Of a stretch of DNA of 6,161 bases, positions 6,134 through 6,161 are shown in pieces; position 1 is the stretch's first letter, and every line of letters starts with the position of its first letter. The notes below the pieces were generated by a model, which ran no database searches, was not told where the DNA came from, and was given only the letters and a program-made list of their open reading frames with translations. Location: positions 1 through 6,161 of the forward strand of contig DATDRW010000046.1 in the NCBI GenBank assembly GCA_035291545.1, read 5' to 3'. A program made the translations under genes and the position numbers. Source of the stretch: UBA11373 sp035291545. GTDB taxonomy: Bacteria > Actinomycetota > Acidimicrobiia > Spongiisociales > UBA11373.

Positions 6134-6161
6134 CCCCGGCAGAGGTAGTCGGATGCAACGG

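Overview
This window is high-GC bacterial chromosome, most likely from an actinobacterium (Actinomycetota). The strongest lineage evidence is a recognisable bacterial proteasome activator (Bpa/PafE, DUF2587) ending in Gly-Gln-Tyr-Leu. This protein occurs in proteasome-bearing actinobacteria. Start signals of the TANNNT-7 nt-ATG kind, typical of leaderless actinobacterial transcripts, and strong G/C bias at third codon positions agree. A deep-branching class such as Acidimicrobiia is possible but is only a guess. I see no mobile element, CRISPR array, tRNA or rRNA.

Layout: bases 1-51 are the last 16 codons of a gene that starts outside the window; its end carries a perfect 15-bp tandem duplication. 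Bases 52-317 are a non-coding spacer holding a compact set of hairpins (131-185), two arrays of 7-bp tandem repeats (214-234, 250-263), a small hairpin (272-284) and a promoter -10 element just before the next ATG. A tightly packed plus-strand operon of four genes follows (318-3597): a NYN-domain nuclease with two OST-HTH/LOTUS domains, a dimethylarginine dimethylaminohydrolase (DDAH), Bpa, and a PlsC-like membrane acyltransferase. The junctions are a TTGA overlap, an ATGA overlap and directly abutting TAG/GTG codons. A second promoter-like sequence lies inside the end of the DDAH gene, just before bpa.

The right half is on the minus strand: a cyclophilin peptidyl-prolyl isomerase (3621-4130), convergent with the operon and only 23 bp from it, and upstream of it a ~600-residue acyl-CoA dehydrogenase of the DmdC/FadE type (4268-6058). 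A likely terminator hairpin separates these two, so they are probably separate transcripts. The window ends in the dehydrogenase's upstream region, which carries another 7-bp tandem array.

How the genes may work together: the operon combines an RNA-processing enzyme, a proteasome activator and an enzyme that removes free methylated arginines. Methylated arginines are released when arginine-methylated proteins are degraded, so DDAH overlapping bpa suggests, without proving, a link between proteolysis and methylarginine salvage. The best leads beyond ordinary annotation are this operon, the identically spaced leaderless-type promoters before three genes, the paired-hairpin element at 131-185, and the recurrent 7-bp-period repeats in the spacers.
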